Source: CAMFTQ01 sp051881615
GTDB lineage: Bacteria > Bacillota > Clostridia > Oscillospirales > Acutalibacteraceae
Assembly (NCBI GenBank): GCA_051881615.1
Contig: JBJEQF010000025.1
Location: 1 to 34,677 of the forward strand
Direction: 5' to 3'
DNA: 34,677 nt
The notes under the pieces are model-generated. The model did not search any database and was not told where the DNA came from. It saw nothing but the letters and a program-made list of their open reading frames with translations. The position numbers and the translations under genes were made by a program. Each line of letters opens with the position of its first letter. Within the stretch, counting starts at the first letter, position 1. Of this stretch, positions 14,944 to 22,683 are shown piece after piece.

Positions 14944-15059
14944 TGTTGCTCCTATATATATTTAGTTTTATAATTGTTATTCTTTATTTTAAGAAATGAC
15001 ATTTTGTAATCTTTACTTTGAAAAAATTTCAATATTTTAAATTTATTTACAAAAAGCAC

Positions 15060-15088
15060 TTGTTTTTTTTCGGAATTAGTATTATAAT
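15060..15088 (+). promoter_or_regulatory. Promoter for the XRE regulator
   Basis: -35 TTGTTT (15060-15065), 17-base spacer, perfect -10 TATAAT (15083-15088). The predicted start near 15095 gives a leader of about 88 bases containing the tandem repeats at 15113-15151. Confidence 0.8.
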
Positions 15089-15112
15089 GATGTCACATCA
15101 ATTTTAAAGTGT

Positions 15113-15157
15113 TTAAAGAATTACCTTAAAGAATTATTTTAAAGAATTATTTTAAAC
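15113..15157 (+). repeat. Three tandem 13-bp repeats in the leader of the XRE gene
   Basis: TTAAAGAATTACC (15113-15125), TTAAAGAATTATT (15126-15138) and TTAAAGAATTATT (15139-15151), followed by a partial TTAAAC. The phase of 13 bp places copies on rotating faces of the helix. They lie between the -10 box and the Shine-Dalgarno of the regulator, a suitable place for autoregulatory operators or an RNA element. Confidence 0.9.
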
Positions 15158-15182
15158 ATATATTGTATCTGGAGAGGGAAAA

Positions 15183-15440
15183 ATGAGATTACGTAAACAA
15201 GAGCTTGGCGACAGAAACTTAGTAGGAAACAGAGTAGAGGCAGTCAGAAAAAAGAAGGGTATGAAGCAAAAGGAACTTTTGGCTCAGCTTCAGGTAAACG
15301 GCGTTGATATGAACGCGTCAGGCCTTTCAAAGCTTGAGGGACAAATCAGATTTGTTACTGATGTTGAGCTTGTGGCACTTGCCGATATCCTCGAAGTTTC
15401 GGTTGACTATCTGCTCGGCAGAGAAGAAGAAAAAATCTAA
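15183..15440 (+). CDS. Small XRE-family helix-turn-helix regulator
   Basis: DNA-binding protein of 85 aa consisting almost only of a Cro/C1-type HTH. NRVEAVRKKKGMKQKELLAQL covers helices 1-2, MNASGLSKLEGQIRFVTDVELVAL covers the recognition helix and helix 4, and LADILEVSVDYLLGREE is the typical end of the domain. There is no sensor domain, so any signal would act through a partner or the protein simply represses its own gene. ATG at 15183 follows GGAGAGGG. It has its own promoter and terminator. The leader carries 13-bp tandem repeats, which are natural candidates for its operator. The target genes are not evident from context. Confidence 0.88.
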   Translation: MRLRKQELGDRNLVGNRVEAVRKKKGMKQKELLAQLQVNGVDMNASGLSKLEGQIRFVTDVELVALADILEVSVDYLLGREEEKI

Positions 15441-15456
15441 AACAGAATACCTAATC

Positions 15457-15484
15457 AGACGAATGGCTTAGCTGTTCGTCTTTT
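15457..15484 (+). terminator. Intrinsic terminator of the XRE gene
   Basis: AGACGAA (15457-15463) pairs with TTCGTCT (15475-15481), with an inner GCT/AGC pairing, followed by TTT. It lies 16 bases after the stop. Confidence 0.82.
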
Positions 15485-15551
15485 GTATTTTACGGCTCTT
15501 TTTATCAATAATATCAATAATATATTATACTGACAAAAAGGGGATTTATAA

Positions 15552-16646
15552 GTGCTGCAAAATGTTATTTCAAAAATCAAAGCAAGCAGGTATCTGCCTA
15601 CAATAAAATTTACCGTGATTTACACACTGTTTTTTCTGTTTATCGTCTATACCGCAAAATACACTTTGCCGTTTCTTATCGGCTTTTTATTTGCAGCGAT
15701 TGTTCAGCCCTTGTATAAATTTATGAGAAAAAAGCTGTCCTTTAAAAAAGGCTTTGCCGCCGCTGTTATCACAACAATTTTATTTGTTCTGATAATTGCT
15801 CTTATCTGTTGGATTATTATCACAATTATCACAGAAGTAACGCAGCTTTTAAACAGTATTAGTAATACTTCAGTACCGATTTCATCATATTTTTCAAATA
15901 TATTGCAAAGCATTGAAAACATAATCGGCGACGGCTTTTTAAAGCTCACTGCCGATAAAATCTTTGAATATTTTTCAGCCGGAATAGAAGCCATGGGTAC
16001 TGTCTACAATTTTATGATAATGCTGTTTACTTCAATTCCTGCAATTTTTACAATGATTATAGTCGCTGTTTTTTCAACCTATTATTTTACGAACGACTTT
16101 GACAAAATAAAATCAATGATAGGCTCAATGCTCGGAAAAAAACGGCACAAAAAAATGTCAAGAGTATATCACGAGGGTGCTAAAATGATAAAAGGATTTT
16201 TTAAGTCCTGCACCGTGCTATATACCTTGACATTCATAGAAACGCTTATTGTATTTATTGTGTTTAAAATTAAGTACCCGATTTTCTTTGCAGTGCTGAC
16301 AGCCGTTGCCGATGTTATTCCAATCTTAGGCCCCGGCACAATTTATATACCGCTCGGTATTATTTATCTGCTTGCGGGAGATTTTTTCAAAGCCTCGGTG
16401 ATAATAATAAGCTTTGCCTTGATTTCAATAATCAGACAGTTTATAGAGCCGAAGATCATATCAAACTCTATACAAATTCATCCGCTTCTTGTGCTGACAG
16501 CAATTTATTTTTCGCTTGTTTCACGCAGCTTATGGATGCTTATATACCTGATTGCGTACTTTGTGTTATATCAGGTGCTGCTGAAAACAGAGCTTATATA
16601 CCCGTTATTTGAAGACAGCAATAAAGAAAATCAGCAGCTACAGTAA
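15552..16646 (+). CDS. AI-2E family / YtvI-like membrane protein
   Basis: Polytopic membrane protein of 364 aa with about eight hydrophobic segments. The family block DVIPILGPGTIYIPLGIIYLLAG, followed by FALISIIRQFIEPKIISNSIQIHPLL, is the AI-2E transporter (PF01594) signature. The pattern of an N-terminal pair of membrane segments, a soluble middle region and the C-terminal block matches the sporulation protein YtvI of Firmicutes. Despite the family name most members are not shown to move autoinducer-2; some are Na+/H+ antiporters. GTG at 15552 follows AAGGGG. Its last nine bases overlap the convergent MocR gene, with no terminator between them. Confidence 0.82.
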   Translation: MLQNVISKIKASRYLPTIKFTVIYTLFFLFIVYTAKYTLPFLIGFLFAAIVQPLYKFMRKKLSFKKGFAAAVITTILFVLIIALICWIIITIITEVTQLLNSISNTSVPISSYFSNILQSIENIIGDGFLKLTADKIFEYFSAGIEAMGTVYNFMIMLFTSIPAIFTMIIVAVFSTYYFTNDFDKIKSMIGSMLGKKRHKKMSRVYHEGAKMIKGFFKSCTVLYTLTFIETLIVFIVFKIKYPIFFAVLTAVADVIPILGPGTIYIPLGIIYLLAGDFFKASVIIISFALISIIRQFIEPKIISNSIQIHPLLVLTAIYFSLVSRSLWMLIYLIAYFVLYQVLLKTELIYPLFEDSNKENQQLQ

Positions 16647-17996
16647 AGCTTTTATCTTTTTTAAGCCTTGCTCAATTTTTTCTGTTTCTATACCCGAAAA
16701 GCTGAGTATAAAGCTAAAGCTTTTGTCGGTTGATTTTATAATGTTAATCTTGTTTTTACTGCAAAGATCAAAGATTTCATCATTAGAAAGCTTTGTATCT
16801 GTTTTTACAAAAACAAACAGCGATGTTTCGTTAAGCATAACCTTAGTATTTTTACCGAAAACGCTGAGTATCAGCTCAAGCATTACCTTACTTTTTTTGG
16901 CAAGAGCCTTTCTTGTATTTTTTAAATGCTTTTCAAATTTGCCGTCATCAAGATATTTTGACAAAGCAAGCTGTTCTATTTTTGAGGCAGTCTGGTTGTA
17001 ATCTGATGATACTCTGTTATATATTTTTAACAGCTTTTCGGGCAAAACAAGATAGCTGATACGAACAGAGGGGAGAAGCGTCTTTGAAAAGGAGCCTATG
17101 TATACCACGTTTTCGCAGTCGTAGCTTTGAACACAGGGTACAGGGTTTGTGTTGTACCTTAGCTCGCCGTTGTAATCGTCCTCAATAATCAGACACCCTA
17201 TCTGAGATGCCTTGTTAATCAGATTTATTCTTTCTTCAATCGGCATATTACCGCCGTCTGACGAGTTGAAGTTCGGATTTATCAGCATTACATCAGGTCT
17301 TAGCTTGTCAATTTGCTCTGTAAACGATGTATTTTCATGATTGTAAAGGTACAAAACATCATAACCGCAATCCTTAAAAACTCTCTCTGCCTGTATATAT
17401 GTGCCCTTTTCGATAGCCACCTTTTTCCTTTGTCCGAGCAAACCGCACAGCATATACATAAGCGGCTGTGTACCTGCTCCTACTACAATGTTTTCATAGC
17501 CTGAGTTCACTCCACGAACGCTGAAAGCGTATCTTTGCAAAGATTTTCTAAGAGAAAGCTCACCCGATGTACTGCCGTACTGATTTATCAGATATTCGCA
17601 GTTAAGTACATCCTTTACATATTTTTTCCACAGCTTAATATTTGCACTGCTTTGTTCAATTTTTCTGCTGCCAAAATCGTACTCAAAGCTTATATTTGTA
17701 TTGCTTGAGTTGTCTGTAATTTCTATTTGCTTTTTCTGTATGATTTTAATTTCTGCATTTACAAAGTAACCTCTTTGCGGCTTGTTGATAATATAACCCT
17801 CAATGCAAAGTTGATTGTAAGCCGCCTCAACAGTATTTTTTGAAACCTTAAGAGTATCTGAAAGCACACGAATAGACGGAAGCTTTACACCTTTTTTAAG
17901 ACTTCCGTTTTCTACGTGATTTTTTATATCAGAGTAAATCTGCCTGTAAACAGGCTCACCGCAGCTTTTGTCTATCTGCAAAAAGTCAAAAATCAT
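16638..17996 (-). CDS. MocR-type GntR regulator with aminotransferase domain
   Basis: Chimeric regulator of 452 aa. The N-terminal GntR winged HTH (about 1-80) includes EPVYRQIYSDIKNHVENGSL, KLPSIRVLSDTLKVSKNTVEAAYNQL and GYIINKPQRGYFV. A fold-type I aminotransferase-like domain (about 110-452) carries the PLP-contacting IEDDYNGELR (Asp274) and Lys305 in GSFSKTLLPSVRISY, so PLP binding is likely. Known MocR proteins such as PdxR, GabR and TauR sense PLP and metabolites and control adjacent genes; the divergent neighbour is the TtcA-like gene. No pdxST or gab genes are in view, so the target is not known. ATG 17996 follows AGGAG; promoter at 18016-18044. Confidence 0.93.
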   Translation of the reverse strand: MIFDFLQIDKSCGEPVYRQIYSDIKNHVENGSLKKGVKLPSIRVLSDTLKVSKNTVEAAYNQLCIEGYIINKPQRGYFVNAEIKIIQKKQIEITDNSSNTNISFEYDFGSRKIEQSSANIKLWKKYVKDVLNCEYLINQYGSTSGELSLRKSLQRYAFSVRGVNSGYENIVVGAGTQPLMYMLCGLLGQRKKVAIEKGTYIQAERVFKDCGYDVLYLYNHENTSFTEQIDKLRPDVMLINPNFNSSDGGNMPIEERINLINKASQIGCLIIEDDYNGELRYNTNPVPCVQSYDCENVVYIGSFSKTLLPSVRISYLVLPEKLLKIYNRVSSDYNQTASKIEQLALSKYLDDGKFEKHLKNTRKALAKKSKVMLELILSVFGKNTKVMLNETSLFVFVKTDTKLSNDEIFDLCSKNKINIIKSTDKSFSFILSFSGIETEKIEQGLKKIKALL

Positions 17997-18015
17997 AAAA
18001 ACAACTCCTATGCTA

Positions 18016-18044
18016 ATAGTACAGTATTCGTAAAATTATTGCAA
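18016..18044 (-). promoter_or_regulatory. Promoter for the MocR gene
   Basis: On the minus strand -35 TTGCAA (18039-18044), 17-base spacer, -10 TACTAT (18016-18021). For the divergent gene at 18137 I see only a possible -10 TATATT (18105-18110) without a convincing -35. Confidence 0.68.
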
Positions 18045-18136
18045 TACCTTTTTATAAATCTGTTAATTCAAAATTAGAATTAAAAAGATTATAAAAAATG
18101 ATAGTATATTAACCATAAGACATAGCAGGTGGTAGT

Positions 18137-18973
18137 ATGAATAATAACGCTTCAACAGCACAAAAGGCAGAAAGAAGTATCTGTAAAACGTACAGAAAAG
18201 AAATATGGAATCCGTTTATAGAAGCGGTTAAAAAATATGAGCTGATAAAAGAAAACGATAAAATCGCCGTCTGCATTTCAGGCGGCAAGGATTCTATGCT
18301 TTTAGCTGTGTTAATGCGTGTTTTAAAGCGATTTACAGAAATCCCCTTTGAGCTTTGCTTTATTGTGATGGACCCCGGCTACAATGAAATAAACCGTCAG
18401 AAAATCGAGTACAATGCAAGTCTGCTTGAAATACCTGTTCAGATATTTGATGCTGATATTTTTAATGTTGTCAAAAAGATTGACAAAAACCCTTGCTACC
18501 TCTGTGCAAGAATGAGAAGAGGACACCTCTACAGTATGGCGCAGTCGTTAGGCTGTAATAAAATTGCGCTCGGTCATCATTTTAACGATGTAATTGAAAC
18601 TACGCTTATGGGTATGCTGTACGGCTCACAGATACAGGGAATGCTCCCAAAGCTGCACAGCACAAGCCACCCCGGTATGGAGCTTATCAGACCGCTTTAC
18701 TGCGTTAATGAAAAAGCAATTATCAACTGGGCAAGGTATAACGAGCTTGATTTTATCGCCTGTGCCTGCCGATTTACAGAAGAAAACGAAAAAGAAAACT
18801 GCAAAACAAACACATCAAAACGGCTTGAAATCAAAAACCTTATAAGAGAGCTTAAAAAAACTAACCCGAATGTTGACAAAAATATTTTCAACTCTATTCA
18901 CAAGGTAAACGCAGACACGCTTGTAGGATACAAGATAAACGGCGAGCAGCATTCCTTTCTTGATAATTATTAA
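18137..18973 (+). CDS. TtcA/TilS-family PP-loop ATPase (TtcA-like tRNA thiolation protein)
   Basis: ATP-dependent tRNA-modifying enzyme family, 278 aa. The N-type ATP pyrophosphatase loop is CISGGKDSM (residues 47-54). The CxxC at Cys120/Cys123 (NPCYLCARMRRGHLY) and GHHFNDVIETTLMGMLYGSQ are TtcA-like, with a later CACR (Cys209, Cys211) that could supply the third [4Fe-4S] ligand. True TtcA makes 2-thiocytidine at tRNA position 32; proteins of this type in Clostridia lack characterisation, so the substrate is an inference. It is divergent from the MocR gene with about 140 bases between them. ATG 18137 follows AGGTGG. Its 3' hairpin (18989-19014) is shared with the convergent phosphatase gene. 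Confidence 0.82.
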   Translation: MNNNASTAQKAERSICKTYRKEIWNPFIEAVKKYELIKENDKIAVCISGGKDSMLLAVLMRVLKRFTEIPFELCFIVMDPGYNEINRQKIEYNASLLEIPVQIFDADIFNVVKKIDKNPCYLCARMRRGHLYSMAQSLGCNKIALGHHFNDVIETTLMGMLYGSQIQGMLPKLHSTSHPGMELIRPLYCVNEKAIINWARYNELDFIACACRFTEENEKENCKTNTSKRLEIKNLIRELKKTNPNVDKNIFNSIHKVNADTLVGYKINGEQHSFLDNY

Positions 18974-18981
18974 CCTCAAAT

Positions 18982-19014
18982 AAAAATAAAGCCTACAGAA
19001 AAATCCGCAGGCTT
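18982..19014 (-). terminator. Hairpin terminator, mainly for the minus-strand phosphatase operon
   Basis: AAGCCT (18989-18994) pairs with AGGCTT (19009-19014), extended inward by imperfect pairs. Read on the minus strand it is followed by a T-rich run (TTTATTTTTATTT), so it is a better terminator for the leftward operon; it may also stop the rightward TtcA-like transcript. Confidence 0.72.
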
Positions 19015-19018
19015 ATGT

Positions 19019-19486
19019 TTATAGTATTCTGTTTTTATTGATATAAGTCAGTAAGCCGTTACAGCCCTCAAAAATATCCTCAAAGGTCTTGTCAAAGTTA
19101 CCTGTGTACCAAGGGTCTGCAATATCGCCCTTACGCTCTGTAAAGTCAAGCAGCCTGAAAACCTTGTTTTTCGGATCGGACTTAATAATTCTAAACAGAT
19201 TTCTCTCGTTGTTGCCGTCCATAACAACAAGAAAATCGTATTTATCGTAATCCGATTTTTCAAACTGCACGGCTCTTTTGTCATTTGACACAGCTATGCT
19301 TTGCTCATAGAGCTTGCGTTTAGTACCTGTATGCACAGGATTACCTATTTCCTCACGGCTTGTAGCAGAGGACGAAATGATGAATTTATCCTTAAGTCCC
19401 TGCTTTTTCACTAAATCCTTCATAACAAATTCCGCCATTGGTGAACGGCAAATATTCCCGTGGCAGATAAAGTTAATTTTTACCAT
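19019..19486 (-). CDS. Low-molecular-weight protein tyrosine phosphatase
   Basis: Cytoplasmic phosphatase of 155 aa. The P-loop CHGNICRS (Cys8 to Arg14, the C-x5-R-S motif) at the N terminus and the general-acid loop ADPWYTGNFDKTFEDIFEGC near the C terminus are both intact, so it should be active. Homologues dephosphorylate phosphotyrosine or phosphoarginine on proteins. The frame is open to 19543, but ATG 19486 places the P-loop at residue 8 as in the family and has GGAG upstream. It follows the HPr-like gene by 31 bases on the same strand and is presumably cotranscribed from the promoter at 19786-19814. No tyrosine kinase or arginine kinase gene is nearby. Confidence 0.9.
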   Translation of the reverse strand: MVKINFICHGNICRSPMAEFVMKDLVKKQGLKDKFIISSSATSREEIGNPVHTGTKRKLYEQSIAVSNDKRAVQFEKSDYDKYDFLVVMDGNNERNLFRIIKSDPKNKVFRLLDFTERKGDIADPWYTGNFDKTFEDIFEGCNGLLTYINKNRIL

Positions 19487-19517
19487 AGAATTCTCCGAAT
19501 AAAAGATATATAATAGA

Positions 19518-19754
19518 TTAAATTGTTGCGGCGAATTTCTCAATATCGCTTATAAAATTCTCACAGCTGTCGCCCTCGACGGTAAGAGTAACAGGTGTAT
19601 TCTTATCAATAGACATTACGCCGAGTATTGAGTGTGCATCTACTTTCATATCGTCAGCAGATAAACTTATTTTTACATCGGGATACTTACCTGCGATATC
19701 GACAAAGCTTTTTGCACTTTCATAATTTGGAATAAGCAAAGTTTTAGTATACAT
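19518..19754 (-). CDS. HPr-like protein lacking the phosphorylatable histidine
   Basis: Protein of 78 aa with the HPr fold signature but a changed active site. The segment KVDAHSILGVMSIDKNTPVTLTVEGDSCENFISDIEKFA aligns with the second half of HPr, including the regulatory Ser (Ser46 equivalent, in HSILGVMSI). In the first half the usual GLHARPA loop is replaced by NYESAKSFVD, so His15 is absent and it cannot relay phosphate from enzyme I to PTS permeases. A regulatory role like Crh, which also lacks His15 and works through Ser46-P with CcpA, is possible but inferred. Strong RBS GGAGGT before ATG 19754. First gene of an operon with a tyrosine-type phosphatase. Confidence 0.85.
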   Translation of the reverse strand: MYTKTLLIPNYESAKSFVDIAGKYPDVKISLSADDMKVDAHSILGVMSIDKNTPVTLTVEGDSCENFISDIEKFAATI

Positions 19755-19785
19755 AAAATTACCTCCAAAAATACCTTTGTAATAT

Positions 19786-19814
19786 ATCGTATCACTCTGT
19801 CAGAAAATAATCAA
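19786..19814 (-). promoter_or_regulatory. Promoter of the HPr-like/phosphatase operon
   Basis: On the minus strand -35 TTGATT (19809-19814), 17-base spacer, -10 TACGAT (19786-19791). Confidence 0.65.
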
Positions 19815-19871
19815 CTAAAAAATCTAAACTTAGAAAAATTTAAAAATATATTAACATTTAGGCGGTGCAAT

Positions 19872-21167
19872 ATGAATTTCAATATAATAACGCTCGGCTG
19901 CAAGGTGAATAAATACGAATCGCAAATTATGAGCGAAAATATGCAGCAAAACGGTTACGTCCTGTCTCAGGATAAAGAAAAAGCCGATATTACAATTATC
20001 AATACCTGCACTGTAACCTCGGTGTCAGACAGCAAAAATAAAAAGCTTGTCAGACGAATACGCAGAGCAAACCCGAACGGAATTATTGTTTTAACAGGCT
20101 GTATGCCGCAGGCTTTTCCTGATGATACAGAGCTGTTTGAAGGCTGTGATATAGTACTTGGCAACAGCGCAAGAGCAGAGCTTGTACCGGCTATAGAACA
20201 GTACCTTGAAAGCAAAACACAGCTTATTCTTATTAAAGAGCATAACCGTAAAGAAGAGAAGTTTGAAAAAATGTCAATCAAAAGCTTTGATGACAGAACA
20301 AGAGCCTTTATAAAAATAGAGGATGGCTGTAACCGCTTTTGCTCCTACTGTATTATTCCGTACGCAAGAGGTGCTGTTCGTTCAAAGCCGCTTGAGGATT
20401 TAAAAAATGAAGTTATAACACTCACCGAAAACGGCTACAAAGAGATTGTCCTTGTAGGAATAAACTTAAGTGCCTACGGTCAGGATTTAGGCTTGCATCT
20501 GCTTGATGCAGTAAAAACAGTCTGCGAGATTGACGCAGTAAAGCGTGTTCGCTTAGGCTCAATAGAACCCGAGATGCTCGACAAAGAGTCTATAGAAAAA
20601 TTAGCTTTACAAGAAAAACTCTGCCCGCAATTTCACCTTTCACTGCAAAGCGGCTGTGACGAAACGCTCAGAAGAATGAACCGTCACTATGACAGTGCAG
20701 AATATGCAGAAATTGTAGGCAATCTCAGAAACTCCTTTGAAAACGCTTCGATTACAACAGATGTAATGGTAGGCTTTGTCGGAGAAACCGAAGAGGAATT
20801 TGAAAAATCGCTTAAATTTGTTTCAGACATATCCTTTGCAAAGGTTCACGTTTTCCCTTATTCACGCAGAAAGGGTACTGTGGCAGACAGAGCAGACAAC
20901 CATATTCCGCAGGAAATAAAGGATAAACGCAGTAAAATTATGATAGAGGCAGTCGAAAAAAGCAGAAAAGAATTTTTGCAGTCACAGGTAGGACTTACAG
21001 AAGAGGTGCTTTTTGAAACAATGCGAGCAAACGATTACTGCGAAGGCTATACAAAAAATTACACGCCTGTTCACGTAAAAACCGCAGAAAACCTGTGCGG
21101 ACAAATATTGAGTGTTAAAATCACGAGTGCAGAGGACGATTTTTGCATTGGCGAGTTATGTGAGTAA
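19872..21167 (+). CDS. mtaB: tRNA t6A37 methylthiotransferase MtaB
   Basis: Radical SAM methylthiotransferase that converts t6A to ms2t6A at position 37 of ANN-decoding tRNAs; 431 aa. The N-terminal UPF0004 domain has three cluster Cys: Cys10 (TLGCKVNKYES, where MtaB has GCKVN while MiaB has GCQ.N), Cys46 (NTCTVT) and Cys77 (GCMPQ). The radical SAM motif is Cys153-x3-Cys157-x2-Cys160 in EDGCNRFCSYCIIPYARG. A TRAM-like C-terminal part ends the protein. ATG 19872 follows GGCGGTG. The last 12 bases overlap the 3' end of the convergent GHL10 gene without a visible terminator. The related miaB is at 29486. Confidence 0.95.
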   Translation: MNFNIITLGCKVNKYESQIMSENMQQNGYVLSQDKEKADITIINTCTVTSVSDSKNKKLVRRIRRANPNGIIVLTGCMPQAFPDDTELFEGCDIVLGNSARAELVPAIEQYLESKTQLILIKEHNRKEEKFEKMSIKSFDDRTRAFIKIEDGCNRFCSYCIIPYARGAVRSKPLEDLKNEVITLTENGYKEIVLVGINLSAYGQDLGLHLLDAVKTVCEIDAVKRVRLGSIEPEMLDKESIEKLALQEKLCPQFHLSLQSGCDETLRRMNRHYDSAEYAEIVGNLRNSFENASITTDVMVGFVGETEEEFEKSLKFVSDISFAKVHVFPYSRRKGTVADRADNHIPQEIKDKRSKIMIEAVEKSRKEFLQSQVGLTEEVLFETMRANDYCEGYTKNYTPVHVKTAENLCGQILSVKITSAEDDFCIGELCE

Positions 21168-22358
21168 ACTTATCACGTTTGCAACCTCTTTTTTGTTTTC
21201 TTCATTTTCAAGTGCTTCATAGCTGTATAGCATAAAGCCGTCTGCTTTCTTTTCACGCAGAATTTCAATTTCCTGAGCAAGAATATCGTCATTGTCAAGC
21301 CACGTTCCGCTGTCACTGTCACTGCCGCCCTTATAGCCGGCAAGACCGATATAGAGCCTTAAATCATTATGCTTTTTTACATCAAGCCATTCCTTAAGTG
21401 CTTTTTCAAACGGCTTTGCAGGATTGTCAAGGCTGTAATAAAGCTGTGGGCATATATAGTCGATATATCCGTTTACACCGCACCATGAATAAACATCGGC
21501 GAAAAGCTTATCGTTATTCTCTATATTGCCCTGAGGAGAAATTCCGAATTCAATATTCTTGTTTATACTCTTTATTGCAAGGTAAACGTCAGCTATCAGC
21601 ATATTGACATTATTCTTTCGCCAGTCGCTTAAGGTTAATGCGTTTTTGTTATTGCTTATATATTGATTATATTGTGTCTTGTCAAAGCTTTCATCATCGG
21701 TAGGGTAGAAGTAATCGTCAAATTGTATACCGTCAACGTCATAATTTTCTGCGATTTCCTTTACTCCGTTAGTGATAAGATTTCTGACAGACTCAAGCGC
21801 AGGATTATAATAAATACCGCCGTCATATTTAACCGTCAGTCCCTCATCTACAACGGCAGGGTTATCAGCACTCAGCTCAAATTCAGACTCCTTTAGCTTT
21901 ACTCTGTAGGGATTTACCCAGGCGTGGATCTTTAAACCGCTTTCGTGACATTTTTTACACATATACTGTAGCGGATCAAAATCTGTTTTTTCACCCTGTA
22001 TTCCTGTTAAAAGGTGAGAGGTCGGGAATATTTTTGAGCTGTAAAAGGAATCTGAAAACGGCCTAACCTGAACAATCAGTGTATTAAAACCGCTGTTTTT
22101 TGATTTTTCGGCTATTTTGTCAAATTTTTCTTTAAACATTTCTTTATAATCTTCTTTTGAAGAAATATTAAGAGAAAGATAGCTTACCCACACGCCACGC
22201 ATTTCTTCTGCCTTTTCACTTGTCGGCTGTACCTTTAACGCACTTACGCTGTCGGGTGAGCTGTCAACAGAAAATTCGTTATTTTTACCCTTGTCTGAAA
22301 GAAAAATCACAGCAAAAAGCATACAAATTGAAATAGTTACGGGCAACAATCTTTTCAT
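21156..22358 (-). CDS. GHL10-type glycoside-hydrolase-like (DUF187) exported protein
   Basis: Exported or lipid-free membrane-anchored protein of 400 aa. A hydrophobic N-terminal segment (KRLLPVTISICMLFAVIFLS) acts as signal or anchor, followed by a Ser-rich spacer and a (beta/alpha)8 domain from about residue 53. That domain opens with EMRGVWVSYLSLN and contains TLIVQVRPFSDSFY, HAWVNPYRVK, DGIQFDDYFYPT, GISPQGN, YIDYICPQLYYS and YIGLAGYK, the hallmarks of the glycosyl-hydrolase-like 10 family. Distant homologues act on cell wall or exopolysaccharide, but the substrate is unproven. The start at ATG 22358 is 28 bases from the divergent DUF1294 gene start, leaving no room for separate intergenic promoters. 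Confidence 0.87.
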   Translation of the reverse strand: MKRLLPVTISICMLFAVIFLSDKGKNNEFSVDSSPDSVSALKVQPTSEKAEEMRGVWVSYLSLNISSKEDYKEMFKEKFDKIAEKSKNSGFNTLIVQVRPFSDSFYSSKIFPTSHLLTGIQGEKTDFDPLQYMCKKCHESGLKIHAWVNPYRVKLKESEFELSADNPAVVDEGLTVKYDGGIYYNPALESVRNLITNGVKEIAENYDVDGIQFDDYFYPTDDESFDKTQYNQYISNNKNALTLSDWRKNNVNMLIADVYLAIKSINKNIEFGISPQGNIENNDKLFADVYSWCGVNGYIDYICPQLYYSLDNPAKPFEKALKEWLDVKKHNDLRLYIGLAGYKGGSDSDSGTWLDNDDILAQEIEILREKKADGFMLYSYEALENEENKKEVANVISLLT

Positions 22359-22386
22359 TTTAACACGACCTTATTTAGGAGATATT

Positions 22387-22683
22387 ATGGATAATTTTCT
22401 TTTATTTCTTTTTCTGATTTATTTTACGGTTATAAATATAATAGCCGTTTCACTTACATTGTACGATAAATATGCGGCGAAAAATGGCAGATGGCGTATT
22501 AAAGAAAGCACTTTGTTAATTTTAGCTGCGCTCAGCGGCTGCGTCTGCGAGTACATTACAATGCGCCTTATCAGGCACAAAACAAGAAAGCTTAAATTTA
22601 TGCTTTTAATTCCCGTAATTTTTATTTTGGAATGTGCGGTTGTAATATTTTTAATTTGTAAATTTAACGGTTTCGGACTATGA
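22387..22683 (+). CDS. DUF1294 small membrane protein
   Basis: Membrane protein of 98 aa with three hydrophobic segments. The conserved DUF1294 features are SLTLYDKYAAKNGRWRIKES after the first segment, then LAALSGCVCEYITMRLIRHKT. Function unknown. The frame is open to 22291, but ATG 22387 is chosen because AGGAG lies six bases upstream (22377-22381) and the longer version would start inside the divergent GHL10 coding sequence. Its stop overlaps the following pseudouridine synthase start by four bases (ATGA), so they are translationally coupled. Confidence 0.85.
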   Translation: MDNFLLFLFLIYFTVINIIAVSLTLYDKYAAKNGRWRIKESTLLILAALSGCVCEYITMRLIRHKTRKLKFMLLIPVIFILECAVVIFLICKFNGFGL

